A stretch of 64,000 bases of DNA from Tupaia tana (Eukaryota > Chordata > Mammalia > Scandentia > Tupaiidae): NCBI GenBank assembly GCA_026018925.1, contig JAKSZU010000012.1:49085207-49149206 (forward strand), given 5' to 3'. A model generated the notes under the pieces. The model searched no databases. It was not told the DNA's origin and saw only the letters and a list, made by a program, of their open reading frames with translations. Shown here one piece after another: positions 45,691 through 58,330 of this stretch (the stretch's first letter is position 1; every line of letters begins with the position of its first letter). The translations under genes and the position numbers were made by a program.

Positions 45691-45859
45691 AGTTGGGTAT
45701 ATGGGGTGGGAGGCAGAAAAAGGGTCTTGAATTAGTTCCTAGTCTATATCTCTTCTCTTTTGGGGAGTCAATATAGCTCAAGTTAATAGGTTTTAGAATC
45801 TGGTAGATTTTGCTTTGGATTCTGGTCCTTTCTTAAGCTTGAGCTATCACATGTTAAAA

Positions 45860-47099
45860 TGGACAACAACAAAAACTTTTTTATAGAGTCATAGTGATTA
45901 CTGAGACAACCCATAGACATTATTTTTTACAGTTCTTTGAATGTGATAATACTCACTGAATGTTTCATGTCATTGTTAATTGTTATCATCTGTTAGGGCT
46001 GTTAGAGGAATTTAGGTGATCAGGACAGCAGCTTTAAAATGAATGCAAATGGACTCTGAAAGAAATCTACTATGAATTAGATAATATCCAAAACAACTCA
46101 AGGATTAAAAAAATAAATCAGCAAGTTTCTAATCTCCTCTGAGATATCTAGCCAAATAATGGAGAGCAGAGAGTGAGAACAAATCTTGGACACCTCTGTT
46201 TATCCAATAGCCCAGGGAAGTAAAATTACACATAAGAACTTCAGGACAAGATGGTGTTACAACAATAAAATGCAACACTCTGCAAGGCAGATCCACATGA
46301 GAAGGTTACCTGTACATCTGAAGACCTCCCTGAATATTTTAGTACATGTGTACCCATGATCCGAGGCTGGCTGAAGCTGGGGTAGATTATAGCATCATAA
46401 CTCTGCCGAAGATGTACAAGTGTGCTCTCTCTCTGTCTCTCTGTCTCTCTATCACTCAAGGAATAAATGACCAAATGTTAAAATATATATAAATAAAGAC
46501 CCTAACAACGCTATAATTCCATTCGTACCCTTTTGCTATTGTTTAATAATTTACTTTTATATGAGCTATAATGCTACAGCAACTGTATTTGAATTAGTCA
46601 ATTCTTTTCAAGGAATTTAAATTTAAAAAAGAAAAATAGGTTTTAATTCTATTTCATGTTTTCAGTGTTCTCCCTTTCTAACTGTAGTTCCAACAATTCT
46701 ATTGAGTTGCATTTCCTTTTGGCTTACAGTCTTTCTTCCTTCCAGAGCAAGTCTATTGCATTTATCTGAAAAATTGGTCCCCAGTTTGAAATGATATTTT
46801 ATAAGATATAAAATGGTAGTTTAAGTTACTTTTCTTTTAATATTGTAAAAACGTCTTTTAATTTTCTTGTAGACCTTATTATCTATCTTCTGAAAGTCAG
46901 CCATTATTATTCCCATATGTAGTGCATCTGCCCCCCACTCCCAGTTGCTTTTAAGATAGAAAATATATTTGGTTTTTCATAGTTTAATGTGTTTTTTCCT
47001 ACTTGGAATTCACTGAGCTTATTCTAAAAGGACAAGATTCTAAATATAAGTTCCCAAATAGGTAATTTTCTTTACTGATGGTTAAGAAAAGAGTCCTGA
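45860..47099. other. Unassigned sequence
   Basis: No exon is recognised. 46330-46470 with its CTCTCTGTCTC run may be a very old SINE remnant. The rest is AT-rich. Confidence 0.25.
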
Positions 47100-47582
47100 T
47101 TCTAAACATCAGATTTGAACAGCAGCTGATCCTTGCTCCTGTTGCAGGTAGTTGTGAAATGGGAAGGGGGAAGGAAAGGAGTACAGCCTGTACAGACTCA
47201 CCCACCTCACAGCTCTCGGCCTGCCAGTGTCACAGTTGAGTGCTGCTGAGTAATGTTGGGCCCTTTGTGAGCAGAAAACCAATCAGCCTTCGGAACAAAG
47301 TCTCAGAATACCTACTACCAATCTGTAGAAATTATTGAGCTCCCTCCCTGAGACTGGGAGGAAAGGACTTGATTTCATACCCAGCTGACAGCAGGTGGTA
47401 TAACTTGGCTCATTTGTTCTATTAAGAACTTCAGCTCAGCAGTTTCTGGAGAAAACAGAGCAAAACACACCCTTCCAGAGCACCATTCTTGTAGGGTATA
47501 TTTCATTTCTTGGAAGAGTCTACTGCCTCTTGTCTTTTTCTAAGGACCTCTGGAGAGACTGCATGAGAAGATAGCTTTGCAG
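47100..47582 (+). promoter_or_regulatory. Candidate promoter and non-coding exon 1 of the GLYAT-like gene
   Basis: This block matches none of the repeat families recognised here. It contains a CCAATCAG box at 47279-47286, a TATA-like TATAACT at 47399-47405, and a perfect-looking splice donor TTGCAG|GTAAGA with GT at 47583. A transcript starting about 25-30 bases after the TATA-like box would give a first exon of roughly 150 bases and an intron of about 15.3 kb before the coding exon at 62926. The GTTCT-ATTA-AGAAC inverted repeat near 47420 may be a factor site. This is inference; no transcript data are available. Confidence 0.4.
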
Positions 47583-48990
47583 GTAAGAACAAAGGAGAGT
47601 TGCTCTGAGACCGTTCCTCTGCTGTTGCATCTCCACTGAAGTATAATGAATCAAAATGATCATGCTGGATATCGGTAAGAATTTCTGGGGCCACCAGGTG
47701 GTTTGGTGGTTGGGGTACTGGACTCCCACATGGCCTGCCATTGTTTGAGTCCCAGACCTAGTGGCTTGCTTTCTCTCTTTCCCTTTCTCACTCTCTCTCC
47801 CTCTCTCTCTGGTAAAATTTAAAAATAATAACACATAAAGTTAAATAAATACATAATTCTTTAAAAAAAGAATTTTCATGCTCATTTATACTGAGAATTA
47901 TGTCAGAGAAAAATGAAGCCCTTCTATTGGTAAGTGGGTGAGAGACAATGGAATAGCCCCTGAAAAGGAGTATGTTCATTCAAGTGGCATTTAATTCACA
48001 CAACATGTATCCATCCATACAGTGGTGACCCCTTAACTTCTGGCGACATTGTTCTAAGACTCTTGGAGGATGAAACCACATATAAAGGGAGACTACAAGG
48101 CAAACATTATCTTATGTAATCTTCTGGTATCATTCTGAGATAGTCAGCTTTTTCTTTTAGATAAATGATTTCCAGAGAAATTAAGTTCCCTGCTGCTTAA
48201 AGTTACAAAAGGTGTAGGTAGGCTCTAGTACAGGGAATGATGTGTTAATTTAAGTCAATAAAAAATAACTGTAATTTTAGAAGTCTTATCTGTAATGCTA
48301 CTATTTATTGTTTGGTGCTTCCTTCTAAATTTTAAATCTTTGTCTATGTGGAATATATAAATGGGCACACAAAGTTACATATCCAATTAAAATTTATGTA
48401 TTGTCTTTTTATATGTTTTTCACTTTCATTTTAATACTCTTCTATATAGCAACATAACATAAAGCTTCCATTTTAGTGGGTTTTAGTGTAGTAAAATAAT
48501 GATAGATCATTGTTTATGCAAATTATCTTTATAGAGAGACACTGAGATTATGCATGGTACTTACTCATAAGTTAATATTACTTTACAAAAATTTTAATGG
48601 AACATTTTTAATCAAAGGACTTGGTTTTTTAGATGCATTCCAAATACTGGAATGGCTGTGTCAAAGGTTTCAAAGTGCTTTGATAAGACTTTTCCCATTG
48701 TCAATGCTGGCAGCCCACCAAAGTACACCTGGTCCCTTGAATTAACTACATTAAAATAAAAAAAAAATTAAAAAAGTAACCCAGGGTGAGCAAGTTGCAT
48801 GGTAGTTAAGGCACTGGGTACCTATGTGTCCAACTGTGGTTTCAGTCCTGGAACTTCTGTCTTGAGACTTTCTGAGACTTGACATAGATGCTCCTGTTTT
48901 GGTCTGGGGCTTTTTACAAAGGAACATCTAATACAAATTACAATGTGCATTCTATAGTTTGCCTTCAGTAGGTACTTTTCCTTGTCAATT
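47583..48990. other. Sequence after the candidate exon 1
   Basis: Holds the short SINE at 47687-47868, a MIR-type fragment at about 48100-48230 (minus), AT-rich unassigned sequence, and a degenerate tRNA-like SINE head at 48780-48850. Confidence 0.35.
47687..47868 (+). mobile_element. Short tRNA-derived SINE
   Basis: Short family: head GGGGCCACCAGGTGGTTTGG, CT-rich part, then AAATAAATA-type tail; AAGAATTT flanks it. About 100 bases after the candidate exon 1 donor. Confidence 0.75.
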
Positions 48991-49275
48991 TTGGCTGCTT
49001 TAGCAGCCAAATGCCATAAAGTGAGTGACTTGTAAACTACGGTAATTTACTTCTGACAGTTTTGGAGGCTGCAAAGTCCATGATCAAGGTGCTGGCAGAC
49101 TTGCTGTCCGGTGGGGACCTGTTTCGTGATTCAGAATGCCCACTACTTATGCTCACAGTGTGGAAGGTGTGCCTTTATAACCTAATTCCAAAAGGCTTTA
49201 GCTCTTAGTACTGTCACCATGGGAGTGAGGATTTTAACTTATGAATTTTGGGGAGACAAAAATTTTCAGACTACA
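48990..49275 (-). repeat. MaLR (MLT1-type) LTR
   Basis: GTTTTGGAGGCTGCAAAGTC, GATCAAGGTGCTGGCAGACT and a final TATGAATTTTGGGGAGACA are MLT1 blocks read from the opposite strand. Confidence 0.65.
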
Positions 49276-49374
49276 GTTTATTCATTGGTGAATGAATGAA
49301 TCCTTATATTTGATAAGTGGAAGGACTAAATAAATAGTTATGTTAATATAAATACTGCATACATTCAATGATTA

Positions 49375-49495
49375 GAAAGACATTGATTGAATCCTTAATA
49401 TATGTAATACAGTGTGATAAACATTGAAAATAAAAGGATAAATGATTTGAGGTCCTGCCAGAGAAATTCACAATCTAGAAGACCAACTGTAACTT
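49375..49495 (+). repeat. MIR/L2-type fragment
   Basis: Pattern of GATTGAATCCTTAATATATG followed by CAGTGTGATAAACATT and TCACAATCTAGAAG, typical of old MIR or L2 3' sequence. Confidence 0.45.
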
Positions 49496-49499
49496 ACTG

Positions 49500-50740
49500 T
49501 AACAAGTCTGTGATTTAAATATGCACATAATCCCAGGGGACTCCAGAAAACAGAGTGAGTTAATCTGTTTAGATTGAAAGACTACAGAGGAGAAAACTGA
49601 CATTTCACAGGACATTGGCAAAGGAGTTGAAAACTGGATTTTGGAAGCAGTGTACAAGTAGGGCATGAATAGAATGCAGATAAGCCAGAGGTGCTAAAGC
49701 AGATACTGGGTTGAAAATATAATAATCTTCTGTGGTTTTACATAGAAGGGACAACAGATGACACTAAAAGACAAGACTTTGATGGTTCAAGAAAAATACT
49801 GAACCCAATGAATCCTGTATGGTCCAGCTACTTCCCTCACCAGCTGCAGGAGGGATAGAACAACCGTTCCAGTGTTTCTGATCAAGATTCTCCTCCTCTT
49901 AATCTATTAAAGGAATTACAGATTAACTGGAGGGCCTATGGGTGTCCCCATATGACTGACAAAAAACATGGGCAAAAAGAAACATGCATGGAAAAATCAG
50001 GACATTCATTAGTCCAAGCATTTCTCAATGCAAGGTTGAATAGTAGCATAGTGAGAACTTTGGTATCTGGAGCCAAAAAAGACAAAACCAAGGAAGGATA
50101 CCTGTACTAAATCTGCCAGTCATATTTTGTTTATCCCAGTTGACCAGTTTTCTCAAAGAGTTAAATTACAGAAGGTAAGGCCTTGAATATTGTGACTAGA
50201 GAACTAAGAAGGTAATGCAAACAGAGGAGCCAGCTGGAGTTAGTTCCCTAATATTGATAAGCTAATTCGTGGACACGAAAAATAGACCAGAGATCATTTA
50301 AACTAGTGATCAGAAAAGTAGGAAGTAGCAGAGAGGTGAATGTGTTTGGAAAACAGTGACTTTCTGTTGGTATAGGATTTTGCAAATATCACGTTTGAGT
50401 GGAATCACCATTTGAAAATAACGAGAAGGCCTTTCTTCATAGCTTCTAACACAAAAACTTAACCAGTGCTTCTTAGAAGCATGCCAACTATTCTCTAAAA
50501 CTATTCTTTGTTCAATGGCCAGTTCTAGTGCATCCTCCTTTAAAACCCTATAAGCCTCCATTTAATAAATATTGTCTCACTCTTGTGAAATCTCATAAAG
50601 CTTAGGCAGAACTTGATAGGTTCATTTGCCATGGCAAATTACAGTAGGCTTTTGCCTACTATATTTTGTTGGCGTGTTATGATCTAATACTTTGGATAAT
50701 TCCAATTTGACACAGCAAGTCAAAATGTGGAATTACTGTT
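49500..50740. other. Unassigned sequence
   Basis: No named repeat or exon is recognised; open frames are short and featureless. Confidence 0.25.
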
Positions 50741-50746
50741 TTTTGG

Positions 50747-50877
50747 GGGAGGTGGGAGGGGTTTTTGCTATATGGCATGTGTGCTCACCTGAAAGTCAGA
50801 GACAGAAAGGAAGAAATCACCCCCCCAGTGGGGACAGCCATGCTGCAATCCCTTCTACTCCATTTTCCTCTCGGAAA
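50747..50877 (-). mobile_element. SINE, head missing
   Basis: Body part only, stopping at CCTCTCGG followed by an AAATAAATAAATA stretch. Confidence 0.7.
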
Positions 50878-51655
50878 TAAATAAATAAATATACTTCAAG
50901 TAGAGTGTCTAGGGGCGAATCCTGGAATTCAGCAAGGAAGAGACAAAAACCTTTTGAAACACAGAAATGTGAAATGTCAACACAGAGAAGGAAGTGAAAC
51001 ACTAAGCTAGGATTGGCTTAGGGCCAAGAGCAACTCCATGTTATAGAGAAACAGTAGGCAAGAGAAACTCAGAAGTCCCTATCACCATTGTAGATGCCAT
51101 TAGTCCTAGCTACAGGAGAGCCCCACAGTACTCACAAGCCCTAAGGATATAATAGAGTGTTTCCTGTACTCAAAGTAGCTGCATTACCCCTCAAGAAGGA
51201 ACTACTGCTGATTCCTTCCACCCTATCCCTGGGTCTAATCTGCTACAGTGCAATGCCATTTTGAAAAAGAGCCATTTCTAGAATACACCCTCCCTTTAGG
51301 TGCCAATACCTTCCACATCTCTCAATCCGAGGCTCTGCTCCTGTTCCATCATGCCTACACAAACGACTGCAAAGCCATGACCTAGTGGGACTCAACAGTA
51401 CAACTGTGACCCTGGTAGCTGTGTCTATCAGGGATAGCCAGTCCAAAACACTGGGGAGGTAAGCACCATCAAGACTGAGGAAACTTGAAGATAACTCTTC
51501 TGAAATCATCTAGTCATTAAAAAAAAAAGAATAAAAAAAGCCTATGGGATTTATGGGAGATAAATATACTATATTTTGGAAATTCCAGAATGATAAGAGA
51601 TGGAAAATGGCATGAAAAACTTTTTCTTCTTTTTTTAAAAATTTTTTTCCTGAAC

Positions 51656-51948
51656 GGGACCAGCAGTTAGCTGATCGGGACTAGCTGGCTATGTCACAGG
51701 ACTCCCATGTGGTCGACTGCGGTTTGAGTCCCGTACCCAGTGGCTTAAACTCATGCTGAGTGCGTGTGTGTATGTGCCCAAGATCCCAAGAGGAGAATGG
51801 AGGAGAAGGGATTGCAGCATGGCCATCCCCCTAGGGGGTGATTTCTCGCTTTCTGTCCCTCTGTCTCTCTCTGTCTTTCTGGCAAGCGCACGTGCCCTAT
51901 AGCAAAGACCTTTCAAAAAATAAAAATAAAATAAAATAAAATAAAAAG
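51656..51948 (+). mobile_element. tRNA-derived SINE with an altered A box
   Basis: GTAA of the A box is replaced by a 14-base stretch (TGATCGGGACTAGC). The tail is (AAAAT)n. It lies in the tail of the next, oppositely oriented SINE. Confidence 0.85.
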
Positions 51949-52187
51949 ATTTTTCCTGAGGACAGATGCCCTCGCCATAGAGAAATAAAGAAAGAGACAG
52001 TGAGAAGGAAGGTGAGAAATCACCATCTAGAGGGATGGTCATGCCACATTCCCTTCTCCTCCTGGGATTTTGGGCATGCACACACACGTGCCCGGCATGA
52101 TTTTTAAGCCACCAAGTCTGGGACTCAAACCATAGTTGGTCGTTTGGGAGTTCAGTGACTCAACCATCATCCCACCTGCTGGCTTCC
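51949..52187 (-). mobile_element. tRNA-derived SINE, tail to tail with its neighbour
   Basis: Diverged minus-strand copy; ATTTTT-CCTGA occurs on both sides of the preceding plus-strand SINE (about 51639 and 51949). Confidence 0.8.
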
Positions 52188-52862
52188 ATTTAAAACCTTT
52201 TAAATGAAATAAGAGCTAAAGTTTACCCATCTTAGGGAGAGGTACAAATATCCATACTCAAGAAGCTCAAAAGTCCTAAAGCAGATTCAACTCCCCAAAT
52301 TTCTCTCCAAGGCACGTTATACTCAAACTTTCAGAAGTCAAAAAAAAAGGGAATTCTAAAAATAGCAAGAGAAAAATGAAAGTCACATGTAAGGAAACCT
52401 ACATTAGACTAACAGAGATTTCTCAGAATAAACTTCACAGGCCAGAGGAGAATGGGATGATATATTCAAAGTACTGAAAGGAAGAACTCTGCCTATAATG
52501 CTATACTCATAAAAGCTATCCTTCAAAAATGAAGGAAAAATAAAGTCTTTTCCAAACAAGCAAAATCTGAGGGCGTTTATCACTGCCAGACTGTCCATAT
52601 AAGAAATGTTTAAGGATATGCTACTTTGGATAGTAATAACCATCATGATATGAGAAAGTAGAAAACTCATTGACATAGGTAGAACACATATACAAGTGAG
52701 AAAGAGAAAGGAATCAAACATAGCTACAAAAAACCACCAAACTTCAAAGATAATAAGAGGAAAGAAACAAAACATCCAGAAAACAACTAGCAAAATGACA
52801 AGTCCTCACCTATTATTGAAAACCCTGAATGTAAACTAATTAAATTACCAAACTAAAAGTTT

Positions 52863-53165
52863 TGGACTGTGGTCTGTAGCCTGGTGGTTAGGCTGGCTGG
52901 ATGTTACATGGTCAATTGTGTGGCTCAAGTCTCAGACCTGGTGGCTTGAAACTAGACATGTGTGTGTGCATGCTCTAAATCTCAAAAGGAGGGAGAGAGT
53001 GATGAAAAGAGATTGGGACATGACAATTTCCCATGGGGGATGCTGTCCCACTTTCCCTCTCATCTTTCTCTCTGTCTCTTTCTGGTGAGTACGCGCACCC
53101 TCTTTTACTATATATATGGGAAAAAAAACAAGCAAAAAAACCAAACAAACAAACAAAAAAAAACA
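52863..53165 (+). mobile_element. Old SINE relative in L1
   Basis: Diverged head (GTAGCCTGGTGGTTAGG), CCCATGGGGGATGCTG palindrome remnant, and an A/AAAC-rich tail. Confidence 0.7.
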
Positions 53166-53226
53166 AGGTTCAACAGTATACTGCCTGTAAGAGACTCACA
53201 TCACCTTTAAGGACTCACACGGATTG

Positions 53227-53486
53227 GGACCAGCAGTTAGCATAATGGCTATGTCGCTGGACTCCCACGTAGTCCACCTCGGTTCACGTCCCGGATCCAG
53301 TGGCTTAAAACTCACACTGGGCATGTGTGCGTGCATGCCCAAGATCCCGAGAGGAGAATGGAGGAGAAGGGATTTTGGCGTGGCCATCCCCCCCGGGGGG
53401 TGATTTCTCGCTTTCCATCTCTCTGTCTCTCTCTGTCTGGTGAGCGCATGCGCCCTATAGCAAAAACCTCTAAAAACAAAAAAAAA
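53227..53486 (+). mobile_element. tRNA-derived SINE in L1
   Basis: A 15-base duplication GACTCACA-GATTG with two differences (53212-53226, 53487-53501). Confidence 0.9.
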
Positions 53487-53731
53487 GACTCACAAAGATT
53501 GAAAATGAAGGGATGGAAAAAAGATACTCCTTTCAAATGGAAACTGAAAGAGTGTCAGAGTAGCTATACTTATCAATAAAATATACTTTAAGTTAAAAGC
53601 TGTAAGATGTGATAAATGAGGTCATTACATGACAACAAAGGGGTATATAACAATTGTAAATATATATGCATCCAATGCTGGAGCACCCAAACATATAAAA
53701 ATTTATTAGATCTAAAGATATAAATATATAT

Positions 53732-53979
53732 GGGACCAGGGGATGGTGTAATGGTTATGTTTTATGTTGCTGGACTCCCACATAGTTGACTGCAGTTCAG
53801 TTCTGGACTTGGTGGTTTAAATTTATGACAGGCACACGTGCATGCGTGCCCAAGATCCCTAGAGGAAAATGGAAGAAAAGGGATTCTGGTGTGGACGTCC
53901 CTCCTGAGGAATGATTTCTTGCTTTCTGTCTCTCTCTGTCTCTCCAGCAGGCGCACGTGCTCTATAGCAAAAATCTCTA

Positions 53980-54012
<33 letters not shown>

Positions 54013-54019
54013 AAAAAAA
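53732..54019 (+). mobile_element. tRNA-derived SINE in L1 with GAGA tail
   Basis: Head with a short TTATGTT duplication, diverged body, and an (AG)n tail at 53980-54011. Confidence 0.85.
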
Positions 54020-54532
54020 ACATACATGCAATATAATATTAGTAGGAAACTTCGATACCTCACTTTTAGAATGAACAGATCATTTAGACAAAAATAAGGA
54101 AAGAAACATTGGATTTGAATTCCACTCTAGAGGAAATGGACCTAACAAAACATTTCTTCCAACAACTATAAAATATATGTTTTTTCTTAACTGCGCATGG
54201 AACATTCTCTAGAGTAGATCATATGTTAGGCCAAAAGACAAGTCATAGCAAATTTAAGAAGCTTGAAATCACATTGAATGTCTTTTTTGATCATGGTGAT
54301 ATAAAACTAGAAATAAATAACATGGTTGTAAGTTTTACAAATATGTGGAAATTAAGTAAGATGCTGCTGAATAACCAATGGGTCACTGAAGAAATTAAAA
54401 AGAAAATTTTAAAATCTCTTGAGATGAACAAAAATACAAACACAACTGATCAAAACCTATAGAAAAGCAGTAGTAAGAGAAAAGTTTATAGCAATAAACT
54501 CCTTTATCAAAAAAAAAATTAAAAAGAGCTGG

Positions 54533-54650
54533 GTGTGAGGCCATACACCCACAGTTTCAGCTAAGGATGCTAAGGCAAGAAGATTGAGAGTTCAAGACCA
54601 GCTAAAGCAAAATAGTGAAATCCTGTCTCCAGGGGATAAAAAAGTAGAAA
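54533..54650 (+). mobile_element. 7SL-derived SINE monomer
   Basis: GCTGGGTGTGAGGCCATACA, then GGATGCTAAGGCAAGAAGAT, GAGAGTTCAAGACCAG and AGTGAAATCCTGTCTC follow the 5' and 3' parts of 7SL-derived SINEs (B1/FLAM-like, about 115 bases). It sits inside L1 ORF2. Confidence 0.7.
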
Positions 54651-55146
54651 TATTTTCATTAAAAAACCTAACAGCATACCTCAAGGAACCATAAAAGCAA
54701 GAATAGATGAAACCCCAAAATAGTAATAAAGAGAAATAATAAAGATCAGAGCTGAAATAGATAAAATGTAGAATTAAAAAAATACAAAAGATCAACAAAA
54801 AAGTTTCTTTTTCAAAAAGATGAACAAAATTGACACACCATTAAATAGATTTTTAAAAAGAAAGACAAGTGTCAAACAAAAGCAGAAATGTAAAGGAGAC
54901 ATAACAACCGATACCACAAAAATACAAAGGATCACGAGAGCTATTATGAATGACTCTATGTCAGCAAATTGGAAGACTCAGGAAATGGACGAATGCATAA
55001 AATCTACCAAGATTTCAGGAGGAAATAGAAAACCTCAATAGATGGATAATGAATAAGAAGACTGAATAAATAATAAAAAAGTCTCTCAACAAAGAAAAAA
55101 TCTAAGACTAGATGGCTTTCCTGCTGAATTCAACCAGATCTTTTAT

Positions 55147-55317
55147 TTTTTCCCTTCCCTAGTCGTTTTTTTTTCCTTCTGAAACATTTTTTAAAATTAA
55201 TTAATTTACATTTATTCCCTAAGCATCGTCACAGCATACAAAATGTGATTTTCCATCCAGAATATACTGCGTAGTGGCTTAATCATACATGTTATCGTCA
55301 ATAATTTCCATTTCTAG

Positions 55318-55363
<46 letters not shown>

Positions 55364-57842
55364 TTTAACCCCTATTGTTCACCCTCTGCCATTTCCACCC
55401 TCTTCCCATACTATCTCAGGTGTCTACTATAGCTTTCCATTCCATTCCCCCACACACATTTTATTGATTCACAAAATTTCTTAAATAATATATACTTTCA
55501 ATAGCAAGTTCAGCTGATATATACTATCTGTGAATACATGTCTGACTTCAGGCGTGAAAGTCTGAGTATAATGAATATACTATAAGGTAGCACCTAGCTG
55601 ATGCTATATAGCTTACTATGGTCATTAAATAGGTATTTTTAAATATATTTTCTAATTTCAAGAAAAGCAGTTTTATCAAAGAAATGCTAAGGAACTTTGC
55701 CTAAAGCTTAAAGCTAGGAAACAGGTTAGGATTCTATTCAAATAGTAGATACATGAACCTATAGGCAGCTCAAGACAGAAAAAAAAAATCCTTAAAACTG
55801 GGAAAAAAAAAGCCTAGAAGAAAATCAACAATATTTTAGTCAAAAGTCATAAAATGCTATTTCACCAGTTCAGTCTCATGTACTTAATCTACTTCTGTTG
55901 TGGTTTGATCTTCCTGATTAAATTCTGGGATATAGTATTCAACTCCAGACTTGTCCCTACAATTAAGTTGGGCATTTTCTTAATTTGAACTCTTATTTCT
56001 GTCTTTCATTTTCCTGGTTATAGCACTCCCTTCAGAACTTCTTAGAGATCTGGTCTGGTGTTGATAAATTCTTTCAGGTTTTGTTTATCTGAGAATGTTC
56101 TTGTCTTTTCTTCCCATGTGAAGGATAATCTTGCTGGGTATAGTATTCTTGGTTCAAATTGCCGTTCCCTTAACACTTGGAATATATTTTCGCATTCTTT
56201 CCTTGTTCACATTGTTTCTGATGAGAGCTCTGCTATTAGCCTGATGGGGTATCCTTTATAGATAACTTGACATTTCTCTCTTGCGAATCTTAGTATCTTG
56301 TCTTTGTCTGTGGTTTTGGTCAATCTTGCTATAATGTGTCTTGGAGAAGATCTTCTTGGGTTGATTCTATTCGGGGTCCTTTGTATTTCTTGGGAGTGGA
56401 TGTTTGAATGCCTCCCTAGGTTTGGAAAGTTTTCTTGCAGGATTTCATGGAATAGATTATCAATGCCCTTATAAGTCTTTGCCTTCTGTGATACTAATTA
56501 TCCAGATGTTTGGATATTTGATGGTATCTAGCATTCTTGTATATTATTCTCATTTTTTGGGCAATTTTCTCTGTTTTCCAGGTGGATTTTTCTAGGTCAG
56601 CAATTCTATCTTTTACATCTGAGATTTGATTTTTCTATATGATCTAATCTGCTTTTAATACTTTCAAGGGAGATTTTGACTTCCTGATTTATAGCCTTCA
56701 TCTCTAATAGGTCTATTTGATTATTTTTTATAGTGTGTATTTCCTCTTTTAGATCTTGCAAGAGTTTCCTTACCTCCTAGAACTCATCTGTTCCTTTCTT
56801 CTGCCTCTTCTGCAGTTCATTGTCTCTCTTCCATCTCTGCTAGCTTTGTCATTATGAATATTCTAAATCCTTTATCAGACATTTCTATGAGTTTCATTGT
56901 ACTATCTGAGGATGAAGAGGAGTTATTCTCTTCCCTTGGAGGAGATGCATTTTCTTGCTTTCCCATATTTCTTGTGACTCTGTGGTGATTTCTAGTCATC
57001 TGATGGATGATGAGTTTCTTCCTAATTCTTTTTTTTTTTTTTTTTTTTGGAGAGGTTTTTCACTATAGGGCGCGTGTGCTTGCCAGACAGACAGAGAGAG
57101 ACATAGAGACAGAAAGCGAGAAATCACCCCCCAGGGGGGATGGTCACACCGCAATCCCTTCTCCTCCATTCTCCTCTTGGGATCTTGGGCACGCACGCAC
57201 ACGCACCCAGCGTGAGTTGTAAGCCACCGGGTCCGAGACGCGAACCGCAGTCGACTACGTGGGAGTCCAGTGACATAGCCATTACGCTAACTGCTGGTTC
57301 CCTCTTCCTAATTCTTGATGTTCAATCTGTGCATTTAGAGGTGTGCAGAAGGAGGTGATCTTCAATCTCTCTTCAATTCTTTTTTCGCCCTTTGATTCAG
57401 TGGGCATAGAGGAATATTCTGACCCTAATCATATTCAGATGTTTGAATCTTGTTCATTTGGACCTCTCTATAAACTTAGTGAGAAAAGGCCCCTAGAAAT
57501 GAATGTGGAGGGAGAAGTCTCAGCAGAAGATCTTCATTTTTACTCAAGGGAAGCAATATTTCAGAGCTCAAGTTCAGTATCCATCTCAGGATGGGCCTGG
57601 CCTGAGTTTTGTTTTTGTTTTGTAAGTTTATTTGTGTCTGAAAAGAGAGAGAGAGGCATATTTAGCACATTCTTCATGCCACAGTCCTCCCCAAGCACTG
57701 CAGCCAGCCAGAACCCTAGGCACATTTAAGTGAATACCTGGTATGTTCAGGTAGACTCAGGACCAAAGCTGAGAGTTTTTCCAAATGGCCTCCAGTATCA
57801 AGTAGCAGTACCCAGACTTCCTCTATCACCGTGACTAGGTCT
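55147..57842 (-). mobile_element. HAL1 copy 3, degenerate, inserted in L1 ORF2
   Basis: Minus-strand HAL1 with an ORF1 remnant from ATG at 56999 down to about 56000, a 3'UTR from 55980 to 55170 with a (TA)n tract at 55319-55356, and a 5'UTR to about 57842. L1 ORF2 sequence stops at about 55146 and resumes at about 57843, with an imperfect ACCAG-TCTT-like duplication at both edges, so the HAL1 entered an existing L1. A younger SINE sits inside at 57031-57301. ORF1 has several frameshifts and stops. Confidence 0.75.
57031..57301 (-). mobile_element. tRNA-derived SINE in HAL1 copy 3
   Basis: CTTCCTAATTCTT is duplicated (57018-57030, 57304-57316). Well-preserved head and body. Confidence 0.92.
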
Positions 57843-58049
57843 CTACCAGCCTCTTAAAAGAAAACTAATACCAGTTCTTCTTAAAGTAATTCAAAATATT
57901 GAATGGGGGGATAATTCTTCCAAACACTTTCTATGGAACTAGCATTACTCTGATACCAAAACCAGATGATGATACCACATAAAAGGAAAACTACAAACCA
58001 ATATTCCTGAAGAACATAATTTAAAACCTCAACAAAATAGTAGCATACT

Positions 58050-58330
58050 GGGACCAGCAGTTAGCGTAATGGCTATGTCGCTGGACTCCCACGTAGTCGA
58101 CCGCGGTTCGAGTCCCGGACCCGGCGGCTTAAACTCACGCCGGGCGCGTGTGCGTGCGTGCCCAAGATCCCGAGAGGAGAATGGAGGAGAAGGGATTGCG
58201 GCGTGGCCATCCCCCCTGGGGGGTGATTTCCTGCTTTCTATCTCTCTGTCTCTCTCTGTCTGTCTGGCGAGCGCACGCGCCCTGTAGCAAAAACCTCTCC
58301 AAAAAAAGAAAAAAAAAAAAAAAAAAAAAA
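58050..58330 (+). mobile_element. tRNA-derived SINE, young-looking
   Basis: Near-consensus copy: A box TAGCGTAATGG, B box GGTTCGAGTCC, perfect CCCCCCTGGGGGG at 58211-58223, A-tail. AATAGTAGCATAC is duplicated on both sides. About two differences from the copy at 60106. Confidence 0.94.

Noticed and set aside
57343-57729. A 128-codon plus-strand open frame
   Set aside because: It falls in the antisense strand of the HAL1 copy 3 5'UTR and has no family resemblance.
58070-58130. Functional tRNA genes at SINE heads
   Set aside because: A and B boxes exist, but the cloverleaf stems do not pair and the sequence runs on into the SINE body.
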